Position numbers and translations under genes: made by a program
The notes under the pieces: generated by a model
Databases searched by the model: none
Seen by the model: the letters and a program-made list of their open reading frames with translations, nothing else
What the model was told of the DNA's origin: nothing
Part shown: positions 7,484 through 16,105 of the stretch, one piece after another
Layout: the number at the start of each line of letters is the position of its first letter
Position numbering within the stretch: the stretch's first letter is position 1
NCBI RefSeq assembly: GCF_041395345.1
Contig: NZ_JAWLAR010000007.1
Location: 62,001 to 126,000 of the forward strand
Source: Dokdonella sp041395345
GTDB lineage: Bacteria; Pseudomonadota; Gammaproteobacteria; Xanthomonadales; Rhodanobacteraceae
Length of the DNA stretch: 64,000 bases
Direction: 5' to 3'

Positions 7484-9034
7484 GTGAGTGAAGAATTCAT
7501 CCAGGTGCGCAATCTGCGCATTGAAGATTACGAGGCCATGGTCGATGTGACCCGGGCCGCCTATGCGGGCATCGGTGGCTTGCCCTGGGGTCGCCAGCAC
7601 ATCGCCAAACTGCTCGACCTGTTTCCGCAAGGACAGCTGTGCGTGACGGTTAACGAAAGACCGGTTGGTTTCGCCCTGAGCCTGATCATCGACTACAGCA
7701 AGTTCGGCGATGCGCACACTTACGAGGACATAACGGACAAGTACACGTTTTCCACCTACGATCCGCAAGGAGACGTGCTTTACGGCCTCGAGATCATGGT
7801 CGATCCGGCCTTTCGCAACATGCGTCTCGCACGGCGCCTGTACGAGGCGCGCAAGGCGCTCTGCGAGAACCTGAACCTGCGCGCCATTCTTGCTGGCGGG
7901 CGCATACCCGGCTACGCCCTGCATTCCGGCAGCTTTTCCGCCAAGGAATACATCGCGAAAGTCGCATTGAAGGAACTCTACGATCCGGTCCTGAGTTTCC
8001 AGATCGCAAACGGCTTTCACGTGCGCAAGATCCTCAAGAACTACCTGGGATTCGATGCGGAGTCCAAGGCATTCGCGACGTTGATCGAATGGAACAACAT
8101 CTACTATCAGGAGAAGCCCGATCTGCTCAAGCGCCAGCACAGTCTGGTACGCATCGGACTCGTTCAATGGCAGATGCGCCCGATAGACTCGCTGTCATCC
8201 TTGCTGCAGCAGGCGGAATTCTTCGTCGACGCCATGGGTGCGGTACGTGCGGATTTCGTGCTGTTTCCCGAATTGTTCCACATGCCACTGATGGCGCAGT
8301 TCGGTGATGTGAGTCCATCGGAGTCGATTCGGCGACTGGCCGAGTTCACGCCCGAGATCTGCGACCGGCTCAGTCAACTGGCGGTCAATTACAACATCAA
8401 CATCATCGCTGGCAGCCTGCCCTATCTTGAACATGGCAGCCTGTATAACGTGGCCTATCTGCTTCGCCGGGACGGCACACGTGCCGAGCAGCGCAAGATC
8501 CACATCACGCCGGGCGAGCGGCGCTGGTGGGGCATGAAGGGCGGCACCAAGCTGGAAGCTTTCGATACCGACTGCGGCAAGATCGGCATCCTGATCTGCT
8601 ACGACAGCGAATTCCCCGAACTGCCGCGTCTGCTGGCCGACCAGGGCATGCAGATCCTGTTTGTTCCGTTCCTGACCGAAATGAAGAATGGCTACATGCG
8701 AGTACGCCTGTGTACGCGGGCCCGTGCCGTCGAGAACGAGTGCTATGTGGCCATCGCCGGCGCCGTAGGCAATCTTCCCAAGGTACAGGCATCCGACACG
8801 CACTACGCCCAGTCGGCCGTGTTCACGCCTTCGGATTTTTCATTCCCCGGAGATTCGATCATCGCCGAGGCCGCACCCAACTCGGAGGCCCTGCTGGTTG
8901 CCGAGGTCAATCTCGATTTGCTGCGCACCCTGCACGAGCATGGTGCGGTCACCACGCTCAAGGACCGCCTGCCGTCGCTCTACGACTTGCGTTGGCTCGG
9001 AGAAACAGGCGGTACGGCAAAGATCGAATCCTGA
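7484..9034 (+). CDS. Fused GNAT acetyltransferase / nitrilase-superfamily amidohydrolase
   Basis: A 516-residue two-domain protein. Residues about 8-215 are a GNAT N-acetyltransferase fold, with a Val-Asp-Pro-Ala-Phe-Arg-Asn-Met-Arg-Leu-Ala-Arg-Arg acetyl-CoA loop. Residues about 225-510 are a carbon-nitrogen hydrolase with the full catalytic triad: Glu263 in Phe-Pro-Glu-Leu-Phe, Lys338 in Arg-Lys-Ile-His and Cys372 in Ile-Cys-Tyr-Asp-Ser-Glu-Phe. The GTG at 7484 is preferred because GAGG lies at 7471-7474; the frame stays open upstream without a better start. The substrate is not known from sequence. The fusion suggests a coupled acyl-transfer and deamidation activity on a small amine or amide. 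It stands alone, facing the convergent LapA-like gene. Confidence 0.9.
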   Translation: MSEEFIQVRNLRIEDYEAMVDVTRAAYAGIGGLPWGRQHIAKLLDLFPQGQLCVTVNERPVGFALSLIIDYSKFGDAHTYEDITDKYTFSTYDPQGDVLYGLEIMVDPAFRNMRLARRLYEARKALCENLNLRAILAGGRIPGYALHSGSFSAKEYIAKVALKELYDPVLSFQIANGFHVRKILKNYLGFDAESKAFATLIEWNNIYYQEKPDLLKRQHSLVRIGLVQWQMRPIDSLSSLLQQAEFFVDAMGAVRADFVLFPELFHMPLMAQFGDVSPSESIRRLAEFTPEICDRLSQLAVNYNINIIAGSLPYLEHGSLYNVAYLLRRDGTRAEQRKIHITPGERRWWGMKGGTKLEAFDTDCGKIGILICYDSEFPELPRLLADQGMQILFVPFLTEMKNGYMRVRLCTRARAVENECYVAIAGAVGNLPKVQASDTHYAQSAVFTPSDFSFPGDSIIAEAAPNSEALLVAEVNLDLLRTLHEHGAVTTLKDRLPSLYDLRWLGETGGTAKIES

Positions 9035-9053
9035 GCAGGCATCGATGCAGGTT

Positions 9054-9081
9054 TCCAGACCCGGTCCGCACGCGGTCTGGA
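9054..9081. terminator. Hairpin between convergent genes
   Basis: A perfect 8-bp inverted repeat (TCCAGACC and GGTCTGGA) with a 12-base loop lies between two convergent genes. There is no T-run on either side, so it is only a weak terminator candidate. Confidence 0.35.
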
Positions 9082-9121
9082 TGTGTCAGCGAGAGCGTCA
9101 TGGTTCGGACTTCAGCCCGCC

Positions 9122-9367
9122 TCACTGGCGACGACGGTGCGACCACATCAATGTGACGCCGAGCAGGAATCCGATTCCCAGAAAGCCGCCCAACCAGACC
9201 ATCAGCGGCAAGTCGGCATCGAAGAAGAGAATGCTCAAGGTCGTGGTCTGGCTGTTTTGCCAGATCACCAGCAGAACCAGTACGGTCACGATGGCAATCG
9301 TGATCAGGCGACCATGTCGCTTGCCACTCGGGTTTTCCACAGGCGTCCCCATTCCGGGCTTGCGCAT
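9122..9367 (-). CDS. LapA-domain (DUF1049) small membrane protein
   Basis: An 81-residue integral membrane protein. Two hydrophobic segments lie at about residues 21-40 and 52-72, separated by Trp-Gln-Asn-Ser-Gln-Thr and a Phe-Phe-Asp-Ala-Asp-Leu-Pro-Leu turn. It ends in a basic His-Arg-Arg-Arg cap. This Trp-Gln-Asn layout is typical of the lipopolysaccharide assembly protein A domain family. The family sits in the inner membrane and, in enterobacteria, helps envelope lipid balance. Here it is a single gene transcribed divergently from the methionine-salvage operon, so its partner LapB is not next to it. Confidence 0.75.
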   Translation of the reverse strand: MRKPGMGTPVENPSGKRHGRLITIAIVTVLVLLVIWQNSQTTTLSILFFDADLPLMVWLGGFLGIGFLLGVTLMWSHRRRQ

Positions 9368-9459
9368 GCAGTGTAGCGCCGATCCGTTCAGATTGACGAA
9401 ATCAGCCCGTCGGCTATCGTATAGTTGGCCTCCGAAAAGAGCCCATCCGGAGACCTTCC

Positions 9460-10098
9460 ATCACTACCCTGCCATACGACAGCGCCCAGTTTGAACGCAA
9501 TGCGCAGGCCATTGTGGATGCTGGCCGCGACCTCTCCATGCTGGGATGGACCCCCGCGACCAGCAGCAACTTTTCCATGCGTCTGGGCGATGGACTGGCC
9601 GCCGTGACGGTATCCGGGCGGGACAAGGGAAAACTGGGCCTTGATGACATCATGGTCGTCGACTTCGAGAACCGGCCTGTTGCCACATCAGCGCGTCCGT
9701 CTGCCGAGGTCGCCCTGCACACCCAGATCTACCGGCGGTTTCCACAAGTCGGCGCCGTGCTGCATACGCATTCGCGTGCGCAGAGCGTGGCATCTCGACT
9801 GTTTGCCAACGCCGGTGGCGTCCGCTTCGAAGGCTGGGAACTGCAGAAGGCCATCTCCGGCCATGACACCCACGAGAGTGTCCTCGACCTGCCCGTGTTT
9901 CCGAACACGCAGGACATGCAGGTGCTGGTCGACCAGATCGATACCTGGCTTGATTCGGGCAAGCCGCTGCACGGTTATCTGATCGACGGGCACGGCATCT
10001 ATGCCTGGGGTGTTGATATGGCCGAGGCGCGTCGCCACCTTGAAGCATTTGAATTTCTGCTCAATTGCGAGCTGGACCTGAGGAGCTTTTCACCGTGA
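9460..10098 (+). CDS. mtnB: Methylthioribulose-1-phosphate dehydratase
   Basis: A class II aldolase-fold enzyme that dehydrates 5-methylthioribulose-1-phosphate in the methionine salvage cycle. Zinc ligands appear in His-Thr-His-Ser and the later Gly-His-Gly-Ile-Tyr-Ala-Trp-Gly. The Trp-Thr-Pro-Ala-Thr-Ser-Ser-Asn-Phe-Ser segment is diagnostic. The start is unusual. The first canonical start codon is GTG 9514, which would cut off about 18 residues. Upstream, in the same frame, Leu-Pro-Tyr-Asp matches the usual family N-terminus, and the codon at the expected initiator position is ATC 9460, with GGAGA at 9449-9453. I therefore extend to 9460 (212 residues); the 194-residue GTG form is the alternative. 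Its stop overlaps mtnD. Confidence 0.88.
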   Translation: MTTLPYDSAQFERNAQAIVDAGRDLSMLGWTPATSSNFSMRLGDGLAAVTVSGRDKGKLGLDDIMVVDFENRPVATSARPSAEVALHTQIYRRFPQVGAVLHTHSRAQSVASRLFANAGGVRFEGWELQKAISGHDTHESVLDLPVFPNTQDMQVLVDQIDTWLDSGKPLHGYLIDGHGIYAWGVDMAEARRHLEAFEFLLNCELDLRSFSP

Positions 10099-10661
10099 GC
10101 CGACTTCGCATTTTTGCCGAGGACGATGGGTCGACCGCACTGGCCACCTATACGTCGCATGCCGAAATCACCAAGGCGCTGAGCGCGGTCGGAGTGCGAT
10201 TCGAACAGTGGCAAGCGACCCGAGCCATTGCGCCCGGTGCAAGCCAGGACGAAGTCATCGCCGCGTATCGGTCCGACATTGATCGCCTGATGCGCGACGA
10301 AGGATACAAGACGGTCGATGTCATCAGCCTGACACCCGACCACCCGGACCGTGCCGCGCTACGCCAGAAATTCCTCAGCGAGCACACCCACTGCGAAGAC
10401 GAAGTTCGCTTCTTCGTTGCCGGCTCCGGCCAGTTCACCTTGCATATCCAGGGAAAGGTCTACGATGTCCTGTGCGAGCAAGGCGACCTGATTGGCGTAC
10501 CGGACGGAACCCGACACTGGTTTGACATGAGCGAGTCGCCGCATTTTGTCGCGATAAGGCTGTTCAACAATCCAGCCGGTTGGGTCGCCGAATTTACCGG
10601 CGACGACATTGCCCTCAAGTTTCCCCGCATGATTCCGGCGCTGCCCGCGTCATCGCACTGA
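10095..10661 (+). CDS. mtnD: Acireductone dioxygenase
   Basis: A 188-residue cupin enzyme of methionine salvage. It oxidises the acireductone to 2-keto-4-methylthiobutyrate plus formate when iron-bound, or to an off-pathway product with CO when nickel-bound. The four metal ligands are all present: His97, His99, Glu103 and His141, matching the known 3-His-1-Glu pattern within one residue of the Klebsiella numbering. The GTG start at 10095 overlaps the mtnB stop (GTGA) and is preceded by GAGGAG at 10080-10085. The gene is therefore translationally coupled to mtnB, and mtnC follows after a 149-base gap. Confidence 0.96.
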   Translation: MSRLRIFAEDDGSTALATYTSHAEITKALSAVGVRFEQWQATRAIAPGASQDEVIAAYRSDIDRLMRDEGYKTVDVISLTPDHPDRAALRQKFLSEHTHCEDEVRFFVAGSGQFTLHIQGKVYDVLCEQGDLIGVPDGTRHWFDMSESPHFVAIRLFNNPAGWVAEFTGDDIALKFPRMIPALPASSH

Positions 10662-10810
10662 ATGCATGGGTCAAGCCTGAACCAGGCTCAGGCTGTCGCC
10701 CTGGATGCTGAATGGATCAGGCCGCGTGACGCCATATGGCTGCATTCGGCGCCATTCGACTTCTCTTGACTGCTACGATTTCAACTCGATCCGGAACCGG
10801 CAACGCAGAC

Positions 10811-11506
10811 ATGCCCAAGATACGCGCGATTCTCACCGATATTGAAGGCACGACGAGCTCGATCAGCTTCGTCAAGGACGTCCTTTTCCCCTACTCCCGG
10901 GAGCGCCTGCCCGCGTTCGTGGTCACCCACGGCGACAAGGCCGAGGTGCAGCATTGGCTGCATGAGGCGGCGCGCGAGGCGGGACTCGTTTCGGCCAGCG
11001 AACAGGAAATGATCGACCTGCTGATCAGCTGGATAGACAGCGATCGAAAGTCCACGGCACTCAAGGCCTTGCAAGGCATGATCTGGAAGGATGGCTACCG
11101 CGACAGTGATTTCCGCGCGCACATCTACGAAGACGCGGCCCGGCGCATGCACGCCTGGCACGCAATGGGATTGCCCCTGTACATCTACTCCTCGGGTTCG
11201 GTGCCAGCGCAGAAGCTGCTGTTCGCCAACACCGGGTCGGGCGATCTGACGCCGATTATTTCCGGATATTTCGACACCGAGACCGGCGCCAAGCGCGAGA
11301 GCGCCTCGTACGCCAGAATTGCCGAATCCATCGGCATGCCGGCAGACGAGATCCTGTTTCTTTCGGATATCGTCGAGGAACTGGATGCCGCTCGCGCTGC
11401 GGGCATGCGGACCACACTTCTGGCGCGCGATGCCGAGGGTTGCCCACCGGATTCTCGACATCCCTGTGCGGTGAACTTTGATGGCATCGACGTAGGAGCT
11501 TGCTGA
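10811..11506 (+). CDS. mtnC: Enolase-phosphatase E1
   Basis: A 231-residue HAD-superfamily enzyme that both enolises and dephosphorylates 2,3-diketo-5-methylthiopentyl-1-phosphate, giving the acireductone used by MtnD. The HAD motif I is Thr-Asp-Ile-Glu-Gly-Thr-Thr at residues 9-15, motif II is Ser-Ser-Gly-Ser in the middle, and motif IV is Phe-Leu-Ser-Asp near residue 180. The ATG at 10811 gives the family N-terminus; the open frame further upstream encodes nothing family-like. The order mtnB-mtnD-mtnC places three successive enzymes together; mtnA and the methylthioadenosine-processing genes are not in the window. Confidence 0.95.
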   Translation: MPKIRAILTDIEGTTSSISFVKDVLFPYSRERLPAFVVTHGDKAEVQHWLHEAAREAGLVSASEQEMIDLLISWIDSDRKSTALKALQGMIWKDGYRDSDFRAHIYEDAARRMHAWHAMGLPLYIYSSGSVPAQKLLFANTGSGDLTPIISGYFDTETGAKRESASYARIAESIGMPADEILFLSDIVEELDAARAAGMRTTLLARDAEGCPPDSRHPCAVNFDGIDVGAC

Positions 11507-11510
11507 GCGC

Positions 11511-13007
11511 ATGACGGTTGTTCTGAGAGCCTTGCGCGACGGCATTCGAGCCTCGCTGCTGCTGCGTCCGCTCGGAAAACCGAACCTGGCCGGCGCCGGG
11601 ACGTTTGTGGCGGCACTGATTGCCTATTTGTTGCTGGAGGCATTCGGCGCCTACTTCAATTCCGATTCGCCCAGGATTTTTCAGCCTTGGGGTGCGATCG
11701 TCGTTCTCGCCGATAGCCTGTTGACCCTTGTTGCCGCCTGGGTTCTGGTCCGGATGTCGGGGCGCAAGAGCATTACCTGGGGCGTGGCTTCAGTCGCCCT
11801 GTTCGCAACAGCCATGACGTCTCTGCTGGTTCACTGGCCCCTGCTGACTCTGGCCGGCTGGCTCTACGAGCAGGGCCGGGATGTGACATCCATGGTCGTC
11901 GCCTGGCTTTCCTTCCTCTGGTGGTTTCCCGTCCTGCTGCGCCTCGCGACCTGGCTGGCTCCGGGCCGTCTGCCCCGGTCCCTGCTCGCCGCGATTCTTG
12001 CCTACGCGATATCGGCGGTCCCATGGTGGTGGTTGCCAGGCGCGAGCCTCATCGTCCAGGACCAGGCCGCCCTGGCGGCGCAGGGAATGCAAGAGGTTCC
12101 CGACCGGATCGTTGACGCCGGATTCGACGACTTGGCAGACGACATCGAGGAAACCTGGTTCGATTTCGACGCGGAAGCCGTTATCTATGACCAGCCACGA
12201 TTGATGGCGTCAGCAATTGATGGCCTGCTGTCACGCCGGCCGGGGAAGCCGAATCTTTTTGTAGTCGCCTTTGCCGGTGATGGCGGAGAAAACGTGTTCC
12301 ACAATGAAGTGGAATTTGTCGATGAACTTTTTTCGCGCAGATTCGCGGCAGAAGGCCACGTCATCGTACTCGAGAACAATCCGGCAACGCTGACGACACG
12401 CCCGCTGGCCACACTGACCAACTTGCGACTGGCCCTGTCGGCAGTCGCCGAACGCATGGATCCGGCCGAGGACATCCTGCTCGTGTATCTGACCTCACAC
12501 GGCTCACGCGACCATGAACTGTATGTGTCGATGGGTCTGTTACCGCTGAATCAGGTCACTCCCGAAGACCTGGCGGACGCGCTGGATACCGAACCGTCAT
12601 TGCGCTGGAAGGTGCTGGTCGTCAATGCCTGCTACTCGGGCGGCTTCATCGATGCGCTCCGCGACGATTCGACCATGGTCATTACCGCAGCACGCAGCGA
12701 TCGAACCTCGTTCGGCTGCGGAGCGGAATCGGAGATCACCTGGTTCGGCAAGGCATTCCTGGCCGAGGCCCTCAACGAGACCCGCTCGATTCGCGACGCC
12801 TTCGACCTGGCCAAGGCCAAGGTCGATGCGTGGGAGGAACGCGATAACGAAGGCCAGCACTCCGAACCGCAGATCGCCAGTTCGCGGAGCATCGAGGCCA
12901 AGCTCGAAAGCTGGAAGAAATCACTCCCCGATGCCGGAACAGTGGAGTTCAAATCGGCGACACCTGATTTGTCAGGGGAGCCGGAGGCCCTGCCCGTGCA
13001 GAAATAG
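11511..13007 (+). CDS. Membrane-anchored C13 (legumain/caspase-like) peptidase
   Basis: A 498-residue protein. Five hydrophobic segments (about residues 22-42, 62-85, 92-115, 124-142 and 155-175) form an N-terminal membrane domain. After a linker, the C-terminal domain (about 240-470) has the clan CD peptidase dyad: His330 in Leu-Thr-Ser-His-Gly-Ser and Cys374 in Val-Asn-Ala-Cys-Tyr-Ser-Gly-Gly-Phe. A later Thr-Ala-Ala-Arg-Ser-Asp-Arg-Thr-Ser segment is also typical of the C13 family. Such bacterial proteins are poorly characterised; asparaginyl endopeptidase activity is inferred from the fold. It starts four bases after mtnC, so it may be read through from the methionine-salvage operon. Confidence 0.88.
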   Translation: MTVVLRALRDGIRASLLLRPLGKPNLAGAGTFVAALIAYLLLEAFGAYFNSDSPRIFQPWGAIVVLADSLLTLVAAWVLVRMSGRKSITWGVASVALFATAMTSLLVHWPLLTLAGWLYEQGRDVTSMVVAWLSFLWWFPVLLRLATWLAPGRLPRSLLAAILAYAISAVPWWWLPGASLIVQDQAALAAQGMQEVPDRIVDAGFDDLADDIEETWFDFDAEAVIYDQPRLMASAIDGLLSRRPGKPNLFVVAFAGDGGENVFHNEVEFVDELFSRRFAAEGHVIVLENNPATLTTRPLATLTNLRLALSAVAERMDPAEDILLVYLTSHGSRDHELYVSMGLLPLNQVTPEDLADALDTEPSLRWKVLVVNACYSGGFIDALRDDSTMVITAARSDRTSFGCGAESEITWFGKAFLAEALNETRSIRDAFDLAKAKVDAWEERDNEGQHSEPQIASSRSIEAKLESWKKSLPDAGTVEFKSATPDLSGEPEALPVQK

Positions 13008-13016
13008 CCGGGGCAG

Positions 13017-13499
13017 CTACCCGAGCAGTTTCGCGACGTCCTTGCCGATGTCTTCGGGCTTGTCGGTTGGCGCATAGCGCTTGATGACACTGCCCTGCTT
13101 GTCGACCAGGAACTTGGTGAAGTTCCATTTGATCGCACCGATACCGAGCAAGCCGGACTTCTGCTTCTTGAGCCACTCGTACAGCGGATGGGTGTCGCTG
13201 CCATTCACGTTGATCTTGGCGAACATCGGGAAGCTGACATCGTAGGTAAGCGAGCAGAAATTCTTGATCTCGGCTTCGTCCCCCGGTTCCTGGTTGCCAA
13301 ACTGGTCGCAGGGAAACCCGAGCACTTCGAAACCCTGCTTGTTGTACTTCTGGTAGATGGTCTCCAGGCCCGCATATTGCGGCGTGAACCCGCACTTCGA
13401 AGCCACGTTCACGATCAGCAAGGCTTCGCCCTTGTATTTCGAAAGCGGCTGTTCCTTTCCATCGATGTCACGAGCGGAAAAATCGTACGCAGTGGTCAT
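13017..13499 (-). CDS. Glutathione peroxidase-family thiol peroxidase
   Basis: A 160-residue thioredoxin-fold peroxidase. The active cysteine is Cys36 in Ala-Ser-Lys-Cys-Gly-Phe-Thr. The Phe-Pro-Cys-Asp-Gln-Phe-Gly-Asn-Gln-Glu-Pro motif gives the catalytic glutamine and a second cysteine, and Lys-Trp-Asn-Phe-Thr-Lys-Phe gives the Trp-Asn pair. As in most bacterial members the selenocysteine is replaced by cysteine, so the enzyme probably uses thioredoxin rather than glutathione. It lacks a signal peptide and should be cytoplasmic. It is convergent with the C13 peptidase gene, nine bases away. Confidence 0.94.
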   Translation of the reverse strand: MTTAYDFSARDIDGKEQPLSKYKGEALLIVNVASKCGFTPQYAGLETIYQKYNKQGFEVLGFPCDQFGNQEPGDEAEIKNFCSLTYDVSFPMFAKINVNGSDTHPLYEWLKKQKSGLLGIGAIKWNFTKFLVDKQGSVIKRYAPTDKPEDIGKDVAKLLG

Positions 13500-13607
13500 G
13501 TAAACCTCTCGGAAGAATAAATGGATAGCCTACAGCAATGGCCCGTTCGGACAAGGTTAATGCAGCTCGGTGACTAATGGGCTGCATCTGAACCCTGGAG
13601 TACTCCA

Positions 13608-13922
13608 ATGAAGCATTCTGTCTTCTGCAGCGCCCTGATCCTTTCTGCCGGTGTGGTGACTTGCGCGGTAGCGCAGTCCGATCAGACAACGGCCAATCCG
13701 CCGGACAAGACCACGGTCATCATCCGCAGCGGAGGAACGGGCTATACCCCGTCGGGTCCCGCCCCTGCATTCGCCGAACTGGACCAGGATGGAGATGCCA
13801 ACCTGAGTCCGCTGGAAGCCAAGGGATACAAGCTGCTGGCAAACGACTTTCTCAAGGCCGACAGCGATGAAAGCGGCTTGATCTCTGCAGCCGAATACGA
13901 GCGCTGGGCAGCACAACCCTGA
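13608..13922 (+). CDS. Exported EF-hand protein
   Basis: A 104-residue protein with a signal peptide ending Cys-Ala-Val-Ala near residue 22. It carries two calcium-binding loops: the first at residues 59-70 (Asp59, Asp61, Asp63, Asn65, Glu70) and the second at 85-96 (Asp85, Asp87, Ser89, Glu96), both with correct spacing. Between signal and first loop lies a Thr/Pro/Gly-rich linker. It should act in the periplasm or outside the cell as a calcium-binding protein. No enzymatic domain is seen and no neighbour explains its role. Confidence 0.85.
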   Translation: MKHSVFCSALILSAGVVTCAVAQSDQTTANPPDKTTVIIRSGGTGYTPSGPAPAFAELDQDGDANLSPLEAKGYKLLANDFLKADSDESGLISAAEYERWAAQP

Positions 13923-13986
13923 TCGCATGGCCAGCTGCCGTGCTGCATTTTGCCAGCGGTCCTGTTGAGGGCAACCCTGTGCACGA

Positions 13987-15876
13987 TCAGGATTGCGCGC
14001 TCGCGGCTTCAAGCTCCTGCCAACGCGCGTAGGCCGCATCGAGCTCCGACTGCTTGCCGGCCATCGCCTCGTTGGCGCTGACAATGGCTTCAGCGGATTG
14101 CCTGAAGAATGCCGGGTCGTTCATGGCAGCAGTCATTTCTGCTATTGCCGTCTCCAGACGTTCGATCTCGACGGGAAGCGCTTCCAGCTCGCGCATCTCC
14201 TTGTACGCAAGCTTGCGCCTCGCCGGCTTCGGGGCAAGCACGGGGGCGGATGCGGCGCTGGCCTCATTGCGCGGGCGCATCGACATGGCCTGCGGCCTCT
14301 GTCGCAGCCATTCCGCATAGCCGCCTACATATTCGCCAACCCTGCCCTCGCCTTCGAGAGCCAGCGTGCTGATAACCACATTGTCGAGAAATTCTCGGTC
14401 ATGCGAGACCAGCAGCAGGGTTCCTTGATATTCCACCAGCAACTCCTCGAGCAGCTCCAGGGTCTCGACGTCCAGGTCATTGGTCGGCTCATCCATGATC
14501 AGCAGATTGGACGGCTTTGCGAACAGTCGCGCCAGCAGAAGTCGATTGCGTTCGCCACCCGAAAGCGCGGAGATCGGTGCACGTGCGCGCTCAGGCGTGA
14601 AAAGGAAGTCCTGCAGATAGCCGATGGCGTGCTTGCGTGCACCATTGATTTCGATGAACTCACGCCCATCGGCAACGTTGTCGAGTGCGCTCAGGTCTTC
14701 GCGCAGTTGTGCGCGGTGCTGGTCGAAGTAGGCAATCTCGAGCTGGGTGCCGATGATGACCTCGCCGGACTGCGGTTTCAGTTGACCGAGCAACAGCCTG
14801 ATCAGCGTGGTCTTGCCCGATCCGTTGGGGCCGATCAGGCCAATACGGTCGCCGCGCATGACCAGGGTCGAGAAGTTTTCGATCAACGTACGATCGGGAA
14901 TCGAATAGCTGATGCCCCTGGCCTCGATGACCTTGCGCCCGGAATTCTGTGCACTACCCGCCTGCATGCGCACATTGCCTGCCTGACTGCGGCGCTCGCT
15001 GCGTTCGCGACGCATGGCCTCGAGTCGACGCACGCGCCCCTCGTCGCGGGTCCGCCGCGCCTTGATGCCCTGCCGGATCCAGACTTCTTCCTGTGCCAGC
15101 TTCTTGTCGAACAATATGTTGGCCTGGGCCTCGGCATGCAGCCGCTCCTCACGCCGACGCAAATAATTTTCGTAGTCGCCCGGCCAGCTGGTCAGGTTTC
15201 CACGATCGATCTCGACGATGCGCGTGGCCAGCGCGCGCACGAAGCGTCGATCATGCGTGATGAAGATCACGCTGCCGGCGAAGTTCCTGAGAAAGTCCTC
15301 CAGCCAGGCAATCGCCTCGATATCAAGATGGTTGGTCGGCTCGTCGAGCAACAGGACGTCTGGTTCCAGCACCAACGCCTGGGCCAGCAAAACGCGTCGT
15401 TTCATGCCGCCGGACTGGGCCGAGAATTCCTCGTCCTCGGGCAGTTCGAGTTTGCTCAGTACCTGGGTTACCCTGCGATCCAGATCCCAGCCGTTGGCTG
15501 CCTCGATGCTTGCCTGCACGTCGGACAAGGCACGCATGTCGCTGTCTTCGACAAGATGATGGATAAGGTGATGGTATTCGGCGAGCAACCTGCCGATATC
15601 ACCGAGTGCCGTGGCGACGACATCGAAAATCGTGCCCTCGGTGCCCTGCGGCACTTCCTGTGCGAGACGCGTGACAATCACGCCTGGTGTCACGCGTACC
15701 TCACCGTCGTCGGGTTTCAATTCTCCGGCAAGCAACTTGAGCAATGTCGACTTTCCGGCACCGTTGCGACCGACCACGCACACGCGTTCACGCGCCTCCA
15801 GCGCAAATTCGACGCCATCAAGCAACAAGGGACCGCCGACACTGAAGTCGAGCTTGCGTAGTTCAATCAGAGCCAT
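13987..15876 (-). CDS. ABC-F family ATPase (Uup-like)
   Basis: A 629-residue duplicated ABC ATPase without membrane segments, typical of ABC-F proteins that act on the ribosome. The first nucleotide-binding domain has Walker A Gly-Arg-Asn-Gly-Ala-Gly-Lys-Ser-Thr and signature Gln-Ser-Gly-Gly. The second has Gly-Pro-Asn-Gly-Ser-Gly-Lys-Thr-Thr and Leu-Ser-Gly-Gly-Glu. An Arg/Glu-rich linker separates them. A C-terminal tail (about residues 545-625) is charged and predicted coiled coil, the Uup-type DNA/RNA-binding arm, which distinguishes it from EttA and YheS. The long open frame on the opposite strand is a codon-bias shadow. Confidence 0.93.
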   Translation of the reverse strand: MALIELRKLDFSVGGPLLLDGVEFALEARERVCVVGRNGAGKSTLLKLLAGELKPDDGEVRVTPGVIVTRLAQEVPQGTEGTIFDVVATALGDIGRLLAEYHHLIHHLVEDSDMRALSDVQASIEAANGWDLDRRVTQVLSKLELPEDEEFSAQSGGMKRRVLLAQALVLEPDVLLLDEPTNHLDIEAIAWLEDFLRNFAGSVIFITHDRRFVRALATRIVEIDRGNLTSWPGDYENYLRRREERLHAEAQANILFDKKLAQEEVWIRQGIKARRTRDEGRVRRLEAMRRERSERRSQAGNVRMQAGSAQNSGRKVIEARGISYSIPDRTLIENFSTLVMRGDRIGLIGPNGSGKTTLIRLLLGQLKPQSGEVIIGTQLEIAYFDQHRAQLREDLSALDNVADGREFIEINGARKHAIGYLQDFLFTPERARAPISALSGGERNRLLLARLFAKPSNLLIMDEPTNDLDVETLELLEELLVEYQGTLLLVSHDREFLDNVVISTLALEGEGRVGEYVGGYAEWLRQRPQAMSMRPRNEASAASAPVLAPKPARRKLAYKEMRELEALPVEIERLETAIAEMTAAMNDPAFFRQSAEAIVSANEAMAGKQSELDAAYARWQELEAASAQS

Positions 15877-16105
15877 GGTCTACCGCAGGGAATGAAAGGA
15901 TGTGTGGCAACTGCGCAGGAAATGCGTAGTCGGTGTTGCTGACCCGACCCGTCCTTCAGCCCGAGTCGAATTCCGGCAACAGGACGGATGGCACTGTAAT
16001 ATGACCCGGGCCTTGCGCGACGCTGCTGCGGACCTGACGCGTGCCTGTCATGGCCGGGCCCGGTTGAACCACTCTGCACTCAATCGCCAACAACGGAAGC
16101 GAGCC

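Noticed and set aside
13993..15861. 622-residue open frame antisense to the ABC-F gene
   Set aside because: The minus-strand ABC-F gene is certain; the antisense frame lacks domains and is a by-product of GC-rich codon use.
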